Counted from the first letter of the stretch, positions 1 to 8,817 are shown. The stretch: DNA of 50,627 nucleotides from CAZADS01 sp964483985 (GCA_964483985.1 CAZADS010000050.1:1-50627), one strand, 5' to 3'. Notes: generated from the sequence alone by a model not told the origin. Numbers and translations: made by a program.

Positions 1-1370
1 GCTTGACGAATCCAATAATTTGTATCGGACCCTGCTATTTGCGGATTCTCAAATATTGCGTCAAACCCTTTTTCTACATTATCGAAAGGGTTGTCATCGC
101 CGGACGCGTATACTAAAGACCCACGCAATCGGACCCAATCAAAATCTATAGATGGTTCTGCTGCAAAGAAGTAGGCCCTTACATCTGCGGGCTCATCGGT
201 GAAAACATTATTTCTATCATTACCAAAGGCAGAATACAGGGAGGTAGTTAAGTTAAATCGGCCAAAATGGCCGTCACCGTTAAATCCTAAATAGCCTATT
301 TCGTAATTTCGTCCCCGCTCATTTCCAAACGATGACGGCCTTTGGATGAAATTATTTGGATCAAATATAAAATCATTGGCTTCACTATTCAGGTTAAATA
401 TTCCAGTAACCTGACTTTGAAATCCAAGCACCGGAAAATCTTGCCAGTATAAATTAGCAATAAATATATCGTCTTCCCGAACCTTCATCTCTGCATGATT
501 CAGACCACTATTTCCGTCTTTTTCCATTCTGCGGAACCAGGCTAAATTATACTGGAAAATGTTATTTTTTCGATCCCCAAAGAATCTTATGCCAAGCTGA
601 TTATCCTGAAAAAGAAACCCTCGAAAATCGCTGGAAAATGGTTGTATGCCAATTCGGAATGAATCAAAATCATAGCGATCGGAGACGTTTCGAATATGGT
701 AATCAAAAAAAGCCTCTTGTATAGCGAAATGTCGGTCCGTCCTTTGTGTGCCTTGGCGAGGGTCTGCCCTTAATGCCCGCAATTCTTCTACTTCGGCGTG
801 ACTAAAGTTTATTACAGGTGTAACTCGAAATTCATAATCTGGCGGTTTGAACGCTGTGTCGCCTTTCAGCAATGAAAAACTAAGAATTAAATTCTCATTA
901 AAAAACCATTGATTGGCATCTCCAAATGTATCTAAATCGTTTTCATTATCAGTTGCCTGGATCCCAACGGGTGTGGGGACACTCCTTGGCTCATACACTG
1001 TATCCGAAACGACTAATACATTTATAAACCAATCCTTACCGAAAAGTGGACGGTCGCCTTTTAAAGGATTACGATTATAGGGATCCAATAAGCTTTCTTT
1101 GACTCCAACTGTTTCTATTAATCGCCAGCGATCTGGTATTGGTAGAAATTTTGATGGATCTTTCCGTTCTATTGGTTCCACGCGATTTTTGATCGCGGAT
1201 GATAGTGGCTTGCGCTTTTGTATCTTTGGAGTAGCAGTGCCCGCTGGTCTTTTTCTCTCCATCGTCTGGCTGAGTATTATACCGTCAGCCTTCGCTGAAC
1301 TCCATATAAGCGCTGTCGCAAGAGAGCTTGCGACTAAAATAGGAAAATAAGATTTTTTAAAGCAATTCAT
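1..1370 (-). CDS. Exported beta-barrel (porin-like) outer-membrane protein, partial (C-terminus beyond window)
   Basis: Reading the minus strand from the ATG at 1370 gives 456 codons open to the window edge, so the stop lies outside. The product starts with a Sec signal peptide (MNCFKKS..., hydrophobic stretch, SSAKA cleavage site). A Lys/Arg/Pro-rich mature N-terminus of about 45 residues follows, then long runs of alternating polar and aromatic residues ending in FDW, FNL or NYW-type strands, as expected of an outer-membrane barrel. A conserved-looking block near residue 100 reads LKGDRPLFGKDWF. The ATG overlaps the stop of the upstream gene as ATGA, so translation is probably coupled. It is the last visible gene of the redox operon and would supply its outer-membrane passage. 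The barrel is inferred from sequence texture. An alginate-export-like or other channel family is possible. Confidence 0.75.
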   Translation of the reverse strand, partial: MNCFKKSYFPILVASSLATALIWSSAKADGIILSQTMERKRPAGTATPKIQKRKPLSSAIKNRVEPIERKDPSKFLPIPDRWRLIETVGVKESLLDPYNRNPLKGDRPLFGKDWFINVLVVSDTVYEPRSVPTPVGIQATDNENDLDTFGDANQWFFNENLILSFSLLKGDTAFKPPDYEFRVTPVINFSHAEVEELRALRADPRQGTQRTDRHFAIQEAFFDYHIRNVSDRYDFDSFRIGIQPFSSDFRGFLFQDNQLGIRFFGDRKNNIFQYNLAWFRRMEKDGNSGLNHAEMKVREDDIFIANLYWQDFPVLGFQSQVTGIFNLNSEANDFIFDPNNFIQRPSSFGNERGRNYEIGYLGFNGDGHFGRFNLTTSLYSAFGNDRNNVFTDEPADVRAYFFAAEPSIDFDWVRLRGSLVYASGDDNPFDNVEKGFDAIFENPQIAGSDTNYWIRQ

Positions 1371-3325
1371 TTGCCACGGCATGGGGTTTGTTCTCTAGAA
1401 TCCAGGAATGGGGATACCGGACAGTTAACATATCTCAGACGGGCTCCTTTAGGAACTAGATTATCAGCTCTTAAGTGACGCGGAGCGTTTCCAATTCCGT
1501 TACCAAGTTCTATTCCGGCGTTATGTAATCCAAGAAAAGAAATCATGTCATCTTGGTCAACACCGTCGCCCGAAACACCTAACCCTCCCACCAGAGTGCT
1601 GTTTCGGTATATTGGCACGCTGCCAGGAAAAATTTGAAACCCGTTGGCGACTCGGTTTTTCGAAGTTTGCGGGCGCAGGGGTAAATCACCGCAGTTGCTA
1701 GCTGTATCATTGGGAGACAGCCCAAGCAGAAATGTTAAATGTTCAACGAAATTGCTTACAATTAGATCAAGCTGTAATCCGGTATTGAAAGGGCTCCACT
1801 CGTTAAAAGGCTTGCTAAACGGCCCATTTGGAGTTCCATTTACACCATCGGGATAAAACGGTCTCGAAAGATTTCCCCCCGCTCGGTCTGAAAAGGCGAT
1901 GCCGTCGTTGAGTGCTGATGCTCCTAAGAATGAGCGGGCCTGAAGAACATAAGTGCCCAGATTTGCGTTTATTAGCTCGTCTCCGGCCACACTATTAGAA
2001 TAAAATGCGGCTGTCCTCGCTTTTTGCAAGGACACATCCGTGCCGAAAACGGGGCCATCGGGCGTGCGAACGATACCGAGAATATCACCGTTGGTATCAA
2101 CAACCGATATAGTCACTTGGGCGTGACTACCCAGCGGTCTCCGAATTTGGGCTCTAGCTCTAAAAGCGACCGAAAGAGCGTTGCGGAGAATGCTTGTAAC
2201 TTCATTAGCTGTCAAAGCGTCAGCGAAGCTCTCTGACCCACCCTTCGGCGGAAACCTTGGCTGGTTATTCTGATCAACTAAAACGAAACCATCGAGAACA
2301 CCGAAGTTATTTGTTGTATCGGCTCGATATCCCGAGGCTGCCGTACCAAACGCCGTCCCGCTGCGAATTATGCCATCAAAATACGTCAAAATGGGAGTTA
2401 AGCCTCCAATTGTGGGGCTGAGATTATCAAACGGCGTTGCTATTGCAGGGTTTGATCTAAGTGAGCGCGTGCTTCTGTCAGTGTAGCGAAAGTTCTTGCC
2501 TTCCACTGTAATTCTAGTGCCTTTTATATCTGCTGGGGGTTCAAAGCCTACTGTCCCCGCCAGCGCTATCATTTCATCGGTATCTGTATCATAATCGCCG
2601 ATGTTAAGGTCTAGGCTATATAGGCCATCGCTTATCACACCGATAGCACCTACTGCTTCGTTATTTTTATAAAGAGGGATACCTCCCGGGTCTGCGGAAA
2701 GTCCTAAAGGTGATCTTTTGGGTCCAACTGTTACTTCCGAACTATTGGTTCTTATTACGAGGTCAGAACATGGTAATTGGCTGAATTGGACTCCAAACAA
2801 AGGACCTGATGGAGCAAATCGTTCCCTCGGATTGAAATGCTCTTGCACTATTTGATTGGCGGTGCGCGTCGTGAACGCGTTCCCTCCTGAAGCTAAATAG
2901 GCGCCAGTGATGGCCTTCGCTATGGCACCAATCGGTCCAGGAACATCGACTTTCTCTAGACCACCTTTTGCATTAACCCCGTTGGGTTGTCTGGGATCAG
3001 ATGTGAAAACCACACATCCGACAGGCAAATTACCAAGGGCGACTGTGCAGTCGACTCCGCTAGCATTAAACTGCCGATTAGCTCCTATCATGTTATAAAC
3101 AGCTAGAATATTGCCTACTCTGTCCGAAACTGCGATAGCTGAGCCCACACCTCTTGCCTGGGATTCATGTATGGCTTGAGCAAGAACCGTCTTTACATCG
3201 GAGATCGTTAGATTTTCTTGGGCACTCAATATCCCTACAGAAGAAATTAGACTGCTACCGTATACAAAAATAGCTAAAAGTATTGGGATAGCGAGGCGTC
3301 TGCTCTGGTAAATACACTGCTTCAT
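1367..3325 (-). CDS. Exported protein with two GlcG/HbpS-like (DUF336) units
   Basis: This 652-residue protein has an N-terminal signal (about residues 10-35, cleavage near LSAQE). The body contains two diverged copies of the GlcG/HbpS fold. Copy 1 (about 40-270) has AIAVSDRVGNILAVY and GGIPLYKNNEAVGAIGV. Copy 2 (about 370-630) has TISVVDTNGDILGIVRTPDG and GSVPIYRNSTLVGGLGVSGDG. HbpS-type proteins bind haem or sense redox, and GlcG accompanies glycolate oxidation, so a periplasmic haem- or ligand-binding role is plausible. Both units carry long insertions with several cysteines, and the protein is several times longer than a single GlcG of about 140 residues. No CXXCH is present. It overlaps its neighbours on both sides by ATGA. 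The fold call is fairly confident. The function is open. Confidence 0.8.
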   Translation of the reverse strand: MKQCIYQSRRLAIPILLAIFVYGSSLISSVGILSAQENLTISDVKTVLAQAIHESQARGVGSAIAVSDRVGNILAVYNMIGANRQFNASGVDCTVALGNLPVGCVVFTSDPRQPNGVNAKGGLEKVDVPGPIGAIAKAITGAYLASGGNAFTTRTANQIVQEHFNPRERFAPSGPLFGVQFSQLPCSDLVIRTNSSEVTVGPKRSPLGLSADPGGIPLYKNNEAVGAIGVISDGLYSLDLNIGDYDTDTDEMIALAGTVGFEPPADIKGTRITVEGKNFRYTDRSTRSLRSNPAIATPFDNLSPTIGGLTPILTYFDGIIRSGTAFGTAASGYRADTTNNFGVLDGFVLVDQNNQPRFPPKGGSESFADALTANEVTSILRNALSVAFRARAQIRRPLGSHAQVTISVVDTNGDILGIVRTPDGPVFGTDVSLQKARTAAFYSNSVAGDELINANLGTYVLQARSFLGASALNDGIAFSDRAGGNLSRPFYPDGVNGTPNGPFSKPFNEWSPFNTGLQLDLIVSNFVEHLTFLLGLSPNDTASNCGDLPLRPQTSKNRVANGFQIFPGSVPIYRNSTLVGGLGVSGDGVDQDDMISFLGLHNAGIELGNGIGNAPRHLRADNLVPKGARLRYVNCPVSPFLDSREQTPCRGK

Positions 3326-3774
3326 TGAATTCCTACTTGCGTTAATTCCAGCACCCCGAATTTAAAAGTGGTTGGAGTACGGTACGATATTGTTAATCTA
3401 ATGGGAAACAGCTCTTGTGACATATTTTGATCTTTAAAAACTTTAATAATAAAATGTCCATTTTGGATGGTGCTATGATTATTTATTAATTCTTCTAATC
3501 TTCCGTTCCATGGTATCCAATAACCCAGATTTGTCCTTTGAAATCGACTTCCAGAGGCAGTATGCGCACTTACGAAATTTTCAACAGGAGCGTCTCCATT
3601 CAGATTAATTTTCATTTCCACGTCAACATTAGTAGAATCGATGGGTACAGAGGGTAACATAGCTCCTTTTTCTGTTAGCATTAACGTTTCGGCGCTCACA
3701 ACATTGGTTAATGCAAATAAGATTGCGCACACACTGGTCGAAAAAAGTAAAAAGCACTTTTTAAAGTACGTCAT
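3322..3774 (-). CDS. Small exported protein of unknown function
   Basis: The product has 150 residues with a clear signal peptide (MTYFKKCFLLFSTSVCAILF, cleavage near VVSAE) and an all-beta-looking mature part of about 120 residues. I do not recognise a family. It contains no haem motif, no CXXC and no lipobox. ATGA overlaps with both the decahaem gene upstream and the GlcG-like gene downstream place it inside the redox operon. It is probably a periplasmic accessory or adaptor. That role is inference from position only. Confidence 0.75.
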   Translation of the reverse strand: MTYFKKCFLLFSTSVCAILFALTNVVSAETLMLTEKGAMLPSVPIDSTNVDVEMKINLNGDAPVENFVSAHTASGSRFQRTNLGYWIPWNGRLEELINNHSTIQNGHFIIKVFKDQNMSQELFPIRLTISYRTPTTFKFGVLELTQVGIQ

Positions 3775-5489
3775 TTCTTGGAACCTTCAACAGCTCCAGT
3801 CATAAGGGCCATTTGGGGGAGATGAAAATCGTGGCACGATATACAAGTGCTGGGGACTTTGGTCTGGGCTTTTTCTCCTCCGTGGCAATCTCTACAAGTC
3901 GCAATGCCGGGCAATAATATATCTTTACTCTTCATAGAACCTGCTGCTTGATGGCAAGTTGCGCAATCGACGTCGATGTGTTTGGCGTGATTAAACACTG
4001 ACTTCGGCTGCCAAATGTTTGCTACCTTAACAGGAAGAACACTAACGTTATCGACAGACGAATCACGGTTATCTATTATATGGCAACTGCCGCACTGACT
4101 TGCAGAAAACATATATGCCGCTGCTGTATCGGCTTTGCCTCGTGCCCATTTTAGCGCTTCTAAACGTTCCGCTGTCTTCAAGGGTGTTCCGGGGCGGCGT
4201 CGGACGACTTCTGGAGCTTCGCTATCTTGCACGCTGCCTGAAAGGGCTTGGCTGGCATAATATTCTTGGAGCTCACGGTAGACTAATTTTGATGTTCCGT
4301 GGCTGACCAGCCTCTCGGGCGCCGAACGGTCGAAATTTAGAATGTGGCAGTCTCCACAATGCTCTTCCATCTTAATTGGGAGCATATATATCCCACTTTG
4401 CGAAGTGATATGACAACTTGAACAATTTAGTTGCTCTTTAATTCCCGTTTTAGGATTTCTCATTTTATTACGGTCTAGATGTGTTTTATGAGGAAACTTA
4501 AGGTTCGATATTTCCTCGGGTTTATCATCCAGACTGATACGTTTTCTTATGTTTTTGACGGGGTCAATCCAAATCGTCGGGCGAAATTGTGGATGGTCAT
4601 TCCCAAAATCGGAAACGTTATGAACAGGCGCGATGTCCAGTTTTGCCAGTAAATTGCTGTGACAATCCGAACAGATCGATTGCTTTTGCGCTCTAATAGG
4701 GATAGGACCCTGATGGTCTGCATGGCAGGTGGCACAGCGCGTGTTTTTGAGCTCTGGCATCGGATATTTAATAAGATCTGCGTGACCATGCTGTTTAGTA
4801 TGGCAGGCTGTGCAGGCGGCATCTTCAACCATAACAAAAGGCTTAGTGTGACAAGCATTGCAATCATCGGCAAAGAACTTGTGAGCAGCTAGCATTTCTC
4901 CAGTTTTCCATGTGATATCAAATGCTTTTCCAGCATGCGCCATTTTCTCAGAAACGTTTTTAGAAAGGATGCTCTCAGCCGTGTTAGTCTCCGATTGCTT
5001 TGAAATCGTATTCCAAGCTAATGGAGCCAAAAGAAATATTGCTAAAACAACACAAACTAAAACCCATGACAAACTTCGTCTTCTAAAAAAGGAATCGGAT
5101 ATAGTAAGGCTGCTCCGACGGAGAAGATTTTCTACGTCGTCTCCCAGTGGTTGGACTAATTCTAAAGTTAGAGTTAGTTCAACTTGGTCTGAAGATTCTA
5201 AAATTACTATCTCGTAGGGACCAAGGCCTAATCTGTCTCCAATTTCCAGATGTGCGGCGCGAGTAATTGCCCCATTTACGCGGAGATCGTAGGTGCCTGT
5301 CGCTTCAATAAATAACCCATCTTCCCCTAGTCTTAAAGTAGCTAAGTGGAGAGGTACTCGGGTATCAGGTAAAAATATTTCGTTATCCGACCCCCGACCA
5401 ATTCGCAGGGGTTCGGCTGTTATGGTTTCATCACGACGACCAATTCCGCCCTTAGCGCGTTTGGTTAGAGTTGTGATCAGTGTTTTCAT
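3771..5489 (-). CDS. FHA-domain, inner-membrane-anchored decahaem c-type cytochrome
   Basis: From the ATG at 5489 the protein has 572 residues. This start has AGAGGA five bases upstream and sits 10 bp after the preceding stop. An earlier in-frame ATG at 5522 lies inside the upstream gene and looks less likely. Residues about 25-90 form an FHA-like domain (RIGRGSDNEI, then LPDTRVPLHLATL), which in known FHA proteins binds phosphothreonine. One membrane helix lies at about 140-161. The rest is periplasmic and carries ten CXXCH sites beginning near residues 210, 226, 252, 273, 356, 378, 466, 509, 532 and 549, with many extra histidines as distal ligands. The positive FRRR before the helix fits a cytoplasmic N-terminus. 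The arrangement suggests a phospho-signal-responsive electron carrier taking electrons from the membrane b-type partner encoded just upstream. Haem count and topology are read directly. The FHA-controlled role is inference. Confidence 0.9.
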   Translation of the reverse strand: MKTLITTLTKRAKGGIGRRDETITAEPLRIGRGSDNEIFLPDTRVPLHLATLRLGEDGLFIEATGTYDLRVNGAITRAAHLEIGDRLGLGPYEIVILESSDQVELTLTLELVQPLGDDVENLLRRSSLTISDSFFRRRSLSWVLVCVVLAIFLLAPLAWNTISKQSETNTAESILSKNVSEKMAHAGKAFDITWKTGEMLAAHKFFADDCNACHTKPFVMVEDAACTACHTKQHGHADLIKYPMPELKNTRCATCHADHQGPIPIRAQKQSICSDCHSNLLAKLDIAPVHNVSDFGNDHPQFRPTIWIDPVKNIRKRISLDDKPEEISNLKFPHKTHLDRNKMRNPKTGIKEQLNCSSCHITSQSGIYMLPIKMEEHCGDCHILNFDRSAPERLVSHGTSKLVYRELQEYYASQALSGSVQDSEAPEVVRRRPGTPLKTAERLEALKWARGKADTAAAYMFSASQCGSCHIIDNRDSSVDNVSVLPVKVANIWQPKSVFNHAKHIDVDCATCHQAAGSMKSKDILLPGIATCRDCHGGEKAQTKVPSTCISCHDFHLPQMALMTGAVEGSKK

Positions 5490-5499
5490 CACTATCCTC

Positions 5500-6333
5500 T
5501 TACCAGTAATATAAAACGACAAAGATATGGACTGCGAGTGCCGCTAACAGTCCAAAAGATATAGGTACATGGAATAGCAACCAAATATCCATCAATGCTT
5601 TCAATTGAACGTCACGGCGAATAGTTGTTAAAAGGTTACGTTTTCTTCCCATCAAAACTAATAATTTTCGGGTATTTTCACCGTGCTCAGGAGCAATTTC
5701 ATTAACCATGCCGCGGAGGCTTTCAAAAGCCTTTGTCGTGCCACAAGATTTATCGTCACCGACTATTTTCTGCCAAATAGAGCCGCCTATACGGGTATCA
5801 TTGCAGGATTGCATCACTAAGCCCGTTATATTATCGGGAAGGGGTGATGCCACTTGACGACATTCGTGATCTATATCGCCGATTTGTGAGATTAATTCGG
5901 TGCCAGTTGCACCGCGTATATTTTCTGTCATTAATTTGGGATACCTAGCATAGGCGTAAATTCCAAATAAACCGCTAATTATAACAATCATCATTAAACA
6001 ATAAGCTAGCGTATGCAGATTCCAACCAAATTGAAACCCAGTATGTAATGTTGCGACCACCGTAAGACTGAGGCCTAAATATACATGCGCCGATAACCAA
6101 GCATTAAGACGAGTCGCTAGTCCATAGCGCCTTTTCCGTATACCTAGCCACATTAACCATAAGATAAGGACGGCCCCTATTATCCCTAATGTATAACCTA
6201 ACCACGTACCACCATTATGTTGATCTAGGGGTTCGTAAACAATGTAGGCACAAATGGACGCTAGGCAAAGGAAAACTGCCCATTTAAGGAATCTAAAATT
6301 ACCGTAAACCAGAAAACTCTCGTGCATTATCAC
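5500..6333 (-). CDS. Multi-spanning membrane protein, probable b-type cytochrome subunit
   Basis: The product has 277 residues with about five membrane helices: roughly 15-35, 45-65, 80-100, 108-128 and a C-terminal one at about 252-275. A hydrophilic cytoplasmic loop of about 120 residues lies between helices four and five. Histidines sit within or at the ends of helices (LSAHVYLGLSL, LHTGFQFGWNLHTLAY, LLFHVPISF, AVHIFVV), the pattern expected for haem b ligation in cytochrome-b561 or ferric-reductase-like proteins. It overlaps the FAD/Fe-S gene by ATGA and precedes the decahaem gene by 10 bp. It is therefore the natural relay from cytoplasmic ferredoxin clusters to periplasmic haems. The exact family is unrecognised and haem binding is inferred. 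Confidence 0.75.
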   Translation of the reverse strand: MIMHESFLVYGNFRFLKWAVFLCLASICAYIVYEPLDQHNGGTWLGYTLGIIGAVLILWLMWLGIRKRRYGLATRLNAWLSAHVYLGLSLTVVATLHTGFQFGWNLHTLAYCLMMIVIISGLFGIYAYARYPKLMTENIRGATGTELISQIGDIDHECRQVASPLPDNITGLVMQSCNDTRIGGSIWQKIVGDDKSCGTTKAFESLRGMVNEIAPEHGENTRKLLVLMGRKRNLLTTIRRDVQLKALMDIWLLFHVPISFGLLAALAVHIFVVLYYW

Positions 6334-8723
6334 CTTCCCATTTTGGTGAGATTAGTGATAGATAAAAAGTCTGCTGGATTTACCCTTATGGCTGCGCCAG
6401 TCGGACATGCACTTACACACGAGGGCCCACCCGCTATATCCTTGCACATATCACATTTAGTTGCCGTTGAGCGGGCTCCTTCCTCTTTTGGAACAGGTGT
6501 TTTATCTTCGCCTGGTCCCGAACCCCTTCCCAATAACAACCAAGATAGTAATCCTGGTTTTTCTGGTTTGGGATATGCCATTTGAATAACGCCGTATGGA
6601 CAATTCCCAGCACAATTTCCACACCCAATACAGGTGTCATCTATAAAGACCTCACCATCTTGGGCCCTATGGATAGCGTCTGCGGGGCAATCTGACATGC
6701 AGTGAGGATGCTCACAATGTCTACATGACGTGGGCACGTGCAGCGTCTCAAAAGTCGGACCTGCCTCCCGGTTTAAGCGAGACACCCCACCATGCGTTTC
6801 AGCACAGGCTTTTTCGCAATTATCGCAACGTACGCATAAAGATTCGTCTATTAGAAGCACGTCTGAGGCCTCACCAACTCCTTGGTTTATTAAGAAATCC
6901 ATGACATCGCCGGCTTCTGGCTGTGCTTCTGTGTCTAGGTTCTCTACAACCCTCTCTTGGAATTTAGTCTCTATTTGACGGCGTAATGCTGGTTCACGCT
7001 CTAATAAACCTCTAAATGCTTTACCATCAATTTTAATTACTTCCGATGCCACGGTAGCTTTAACGGTCGCAGACCGTGGGGCGTCAGTTAGAAGAGCCAT
7101 CTCTCCAACATAATTACCGGATGGTACATAAGAAAGGACTGTAGTGCGCCCAGCAATTAATCGAGATATGGCCATTGAACCACTACGAATTAGGTATGCA
7201 TCATCTGAAGTCTCACCTTCCGTAATAACAATATCCCCCGCGGAGAAATTTTCGATTGTTGCGAGTTCTACTATTTCAGAGAGAAGAGTTTTTTCGATAT
7301 TAGGCGCTAAATGCGTTTGAATCTGCCGGTAGATTGCCGCTCGATCGAGAACTTGCTTGGCTCCAGGAATGGAACTTATCAAGCGAAGCATCGCCCGACG
7401 AGGGGTTTCTACCAAAAAGCAATCGGTATGAGCAGCTATTGTTGCTGTTCTTCTCCGTCCTGCTATTAGACCCATTTCACCAAAAAAAGATCCTTTTTTT
7501 AATAATACTACTTCACTAGGATCATCTGGGTTAATCTGGACATTCACCCTACCATCCACGATAGAATAAACACTGTTTGTATAGTCATTGCGGTGAAAAA
7601 TTTCATCGCCGGCCTTGACGCGATGTACAGTGCTATCGATCATGAACTCCCGAAATTGAAGAGCGGACATATGTGACAATAATGGCACATTAGATTGGAT
7701 CGTCTGGAGCACTTCATCTACGGCCACATCACCAAGGGAAGAGAATTTTTCTTCGAGTAGAGGCTCGTCAGCTGGTTTAACTTCGTTTCCACTTATAGTT
7801 TCAACAACTTCATACCCTTGGTTCATGGCTAGTTTGATAAGAGGATAACCAGCTAGTGCGCCGATAATGTATAAGCCAGGAACGGAACTTTCATAAGTTG
7901 CCGATAATTGGGGCAAGGCACTAGGGTCATCGCTTGTAAATTTTATTCCGCATGATTCGACAAACCTTCTTGGAGCCATCGCCCCCAGCCGAGCGATGAT
8001 TCGGTCACAGGCTATTGATGTTTCCCCGTCGGGTACTTTCAAAACTATTTCACCCGGCGTTACCCGGGCCGTTGAAGCATTGTAATAACATTCTATGTTT
8101 TGGTTCTCGATGTTCTCGGTGATCAAGGTAAGGTTGCCTGCTTTGATACGAGCAAACTCTCCTTTTCGGTTCACGATGATTACATTATTTTGGGAAGTCA
8201 GTCCGACCGCATTTTCTATTGCTGCATCGCCCGCGCCTACGACAACTATAGTCTCGTCCTCATATTCTTCCGGGTCATCGAGTTGATATTGAACTTTTTC
8301 CCAATCGTCTCCAGGGACATCCAATTTTCGGAGATTGCCTTGCATGCCAATAGATAGGACAACGTATTCGGATTGTATCTCGCGTCCATCGCTTAAAGAA
8401 ACGGTAAAGTTATTTTTCTCCCCACTAACGCTGACAACTTCACTATTATAGCTAATATTAACTTCGAGATTTAATAACTCCGTGTCCCAAGTATCTAGAA
8501 TATCTTCTCTTACCCCGGCTCCGAAACTCATGTCACTTCGCAGCGGCATTATATCTGGGGTGGACATTACAAACTTTTTCTTCTGATACTTATATATAGT
8601 ATCAGAAGCGTGATCTGTTTTTTCCAATAGAACATGAGAGATGCCGCGTTCAGCGGCTCTTCCTGCGGCACTAAGACCTGCTGGTCCCGAACCAATGATG
8701 ACGATTTCGTATTTGTCAGCCAC
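6330..8723 (-). CDS. FAD/NAD(P) oxidoreductase fused to two cNMP-binding domains and a four-cluster [4Fe-4S] ferredoxin
   Basis: The 797-residue protein starts at GTG, with AAGG about seven bases upstream. Residues 1-320 are a thioredoxin-reductase-like flavoprotein: FAD site GSGPAG at 11-16, second dinucleotide site VVGAGDAA near 161, and closing GLYIIGALAG. The redox-active CXXC of true thioredoxin reductases is absent. Two cyclic-nucleotide-binding domains follow: about 345-450 with FFGEMGLIAGRRRTATI, and about 470-580 with YVGEMALLTDAPRSATV, each keeping the GE and R of a phosphate-binding cassette. The C-terminus (630-775) has sixteen cysteines in ferredoxin spacing, like HybA/DmsB subunits with four [4Fe-4S] clusters. 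No signal peptide or helix is seen, so it is cytoplasmic. It likely moves electrons between NAD(P)H and the membrane partner encoded next, under nucleotide control. Direction and ligand are unknown. Confidence 0.92.
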   Translation of the reverse strand: MADKYEIVIIGSGPAGLSAAGRAAERGISHVLLEKTDHASDTIYKYQKKKFVMSTPDIMPLRSDMSFGAGVREDILDTWDTELLNLEVNISYNSEVVSVSGEKNNFTVSLSDGREIQSEYVVLSIGMQGNLRKLDVPGDDWEKVQYQLDDPEEYEDETIVVVGAGDAAIENAVGLTSQNNVIIVNRKGEFARIKAGNLTLITENIENQNIECYYNASTARVTPGEIVLKVPDGETSIACDRIIARLGAMAPRRFVESCGIKFTSDDPSALPQLSATYESSVPGLYIIGALAGYPLIKLAMNQGYEVVETISGNEVKPADEPLLEEKFSSLGDVAVDEVLQTIQSNVPLLSHMSALQFREFMIDSTVHRVKAGDEIFHRNDYTNSVYSIVDGRVNVQINPDDPSEVVLLKKGSFFGEMGLIAGRRRTATIAAHTDCFLVETPRRAMLRLISSIPGAKQVLDRAAIYRQIQTHLAPNIEKTLLSEIVELATIENFSAGDIVITEGETSDDAYLIRSGSMAISRLIAGRTTVLSYVPSGNYVGEMALLTDAPRSATVKATVASEVIKIDGKAFRGLLEREPALRRQIETKFQERVVENLDTEAQPEAGDVMDFLINQGVGEASDVLLIDESLCVRCDNCEKACAETHGGVSRLNREAGPTFETLHVPTSCRHCEHPHCMSDCPADAIHRAQDGEVFIDDTCIGCGNCAGNCPYGVIQMAYPKPEKPGLLSWLLLGRGSGPGEDKTPVPKEEGARSTATKCDMCKDIAGGPSCVSACPTGAAIRVNPADFLSITNLTKMGR

Positions 8724-8801
8724 GGCGAACCTTTTTATTGTGATTCAATACGATGTCTTATCTGTTGGGCGTTCTGCCATCCTTTTTTATTCAAATAACT
8801 T

Positions 8802-8817
8802 TTAATCAGATCATTAA
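8802..8817. promoter_or_regulatory. Imperfect palindrome upstream of the redox operon
   Basis: TTAATCAGATCATTAA pairs at six of eight symmetric positions and lies about 80-95 bases before the GTG at 8723. It could be an operator for the operon. It does not match the FNR/CRP-type consensus well, so no regulator is proposed. Confidence 0.2.

Noticed and set aside
1099..1350. Plus-strand open frame of 83 codons
   Set aside because: It is antisense to the signal-peptide region of the beta-barrel gene, which has a clear start, signal sequence and operon coupling.
4547..4873. Minus-strand open frame of 108 codons in a shifted frame
   Set aside because: It lies inside the decahaem cytochrome gene. 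The CXXCH-bearing frame is the real one.
3771..5522. Longer start at 5522 for the FHA-decahaem gene
   Set aside because: It would lie 23 bases inside the upstream gene without a good ribosome-binding site. The ATG at 5489 has AGAGGA at ideal distance.
8802..8817. FNR/CRP-type operator for the redox operon
   Set aside because: The palindrome has the wrong half-sites and spacing for TTGAT-N4-ATCAA. It is kept only as an unnamed palindrome.
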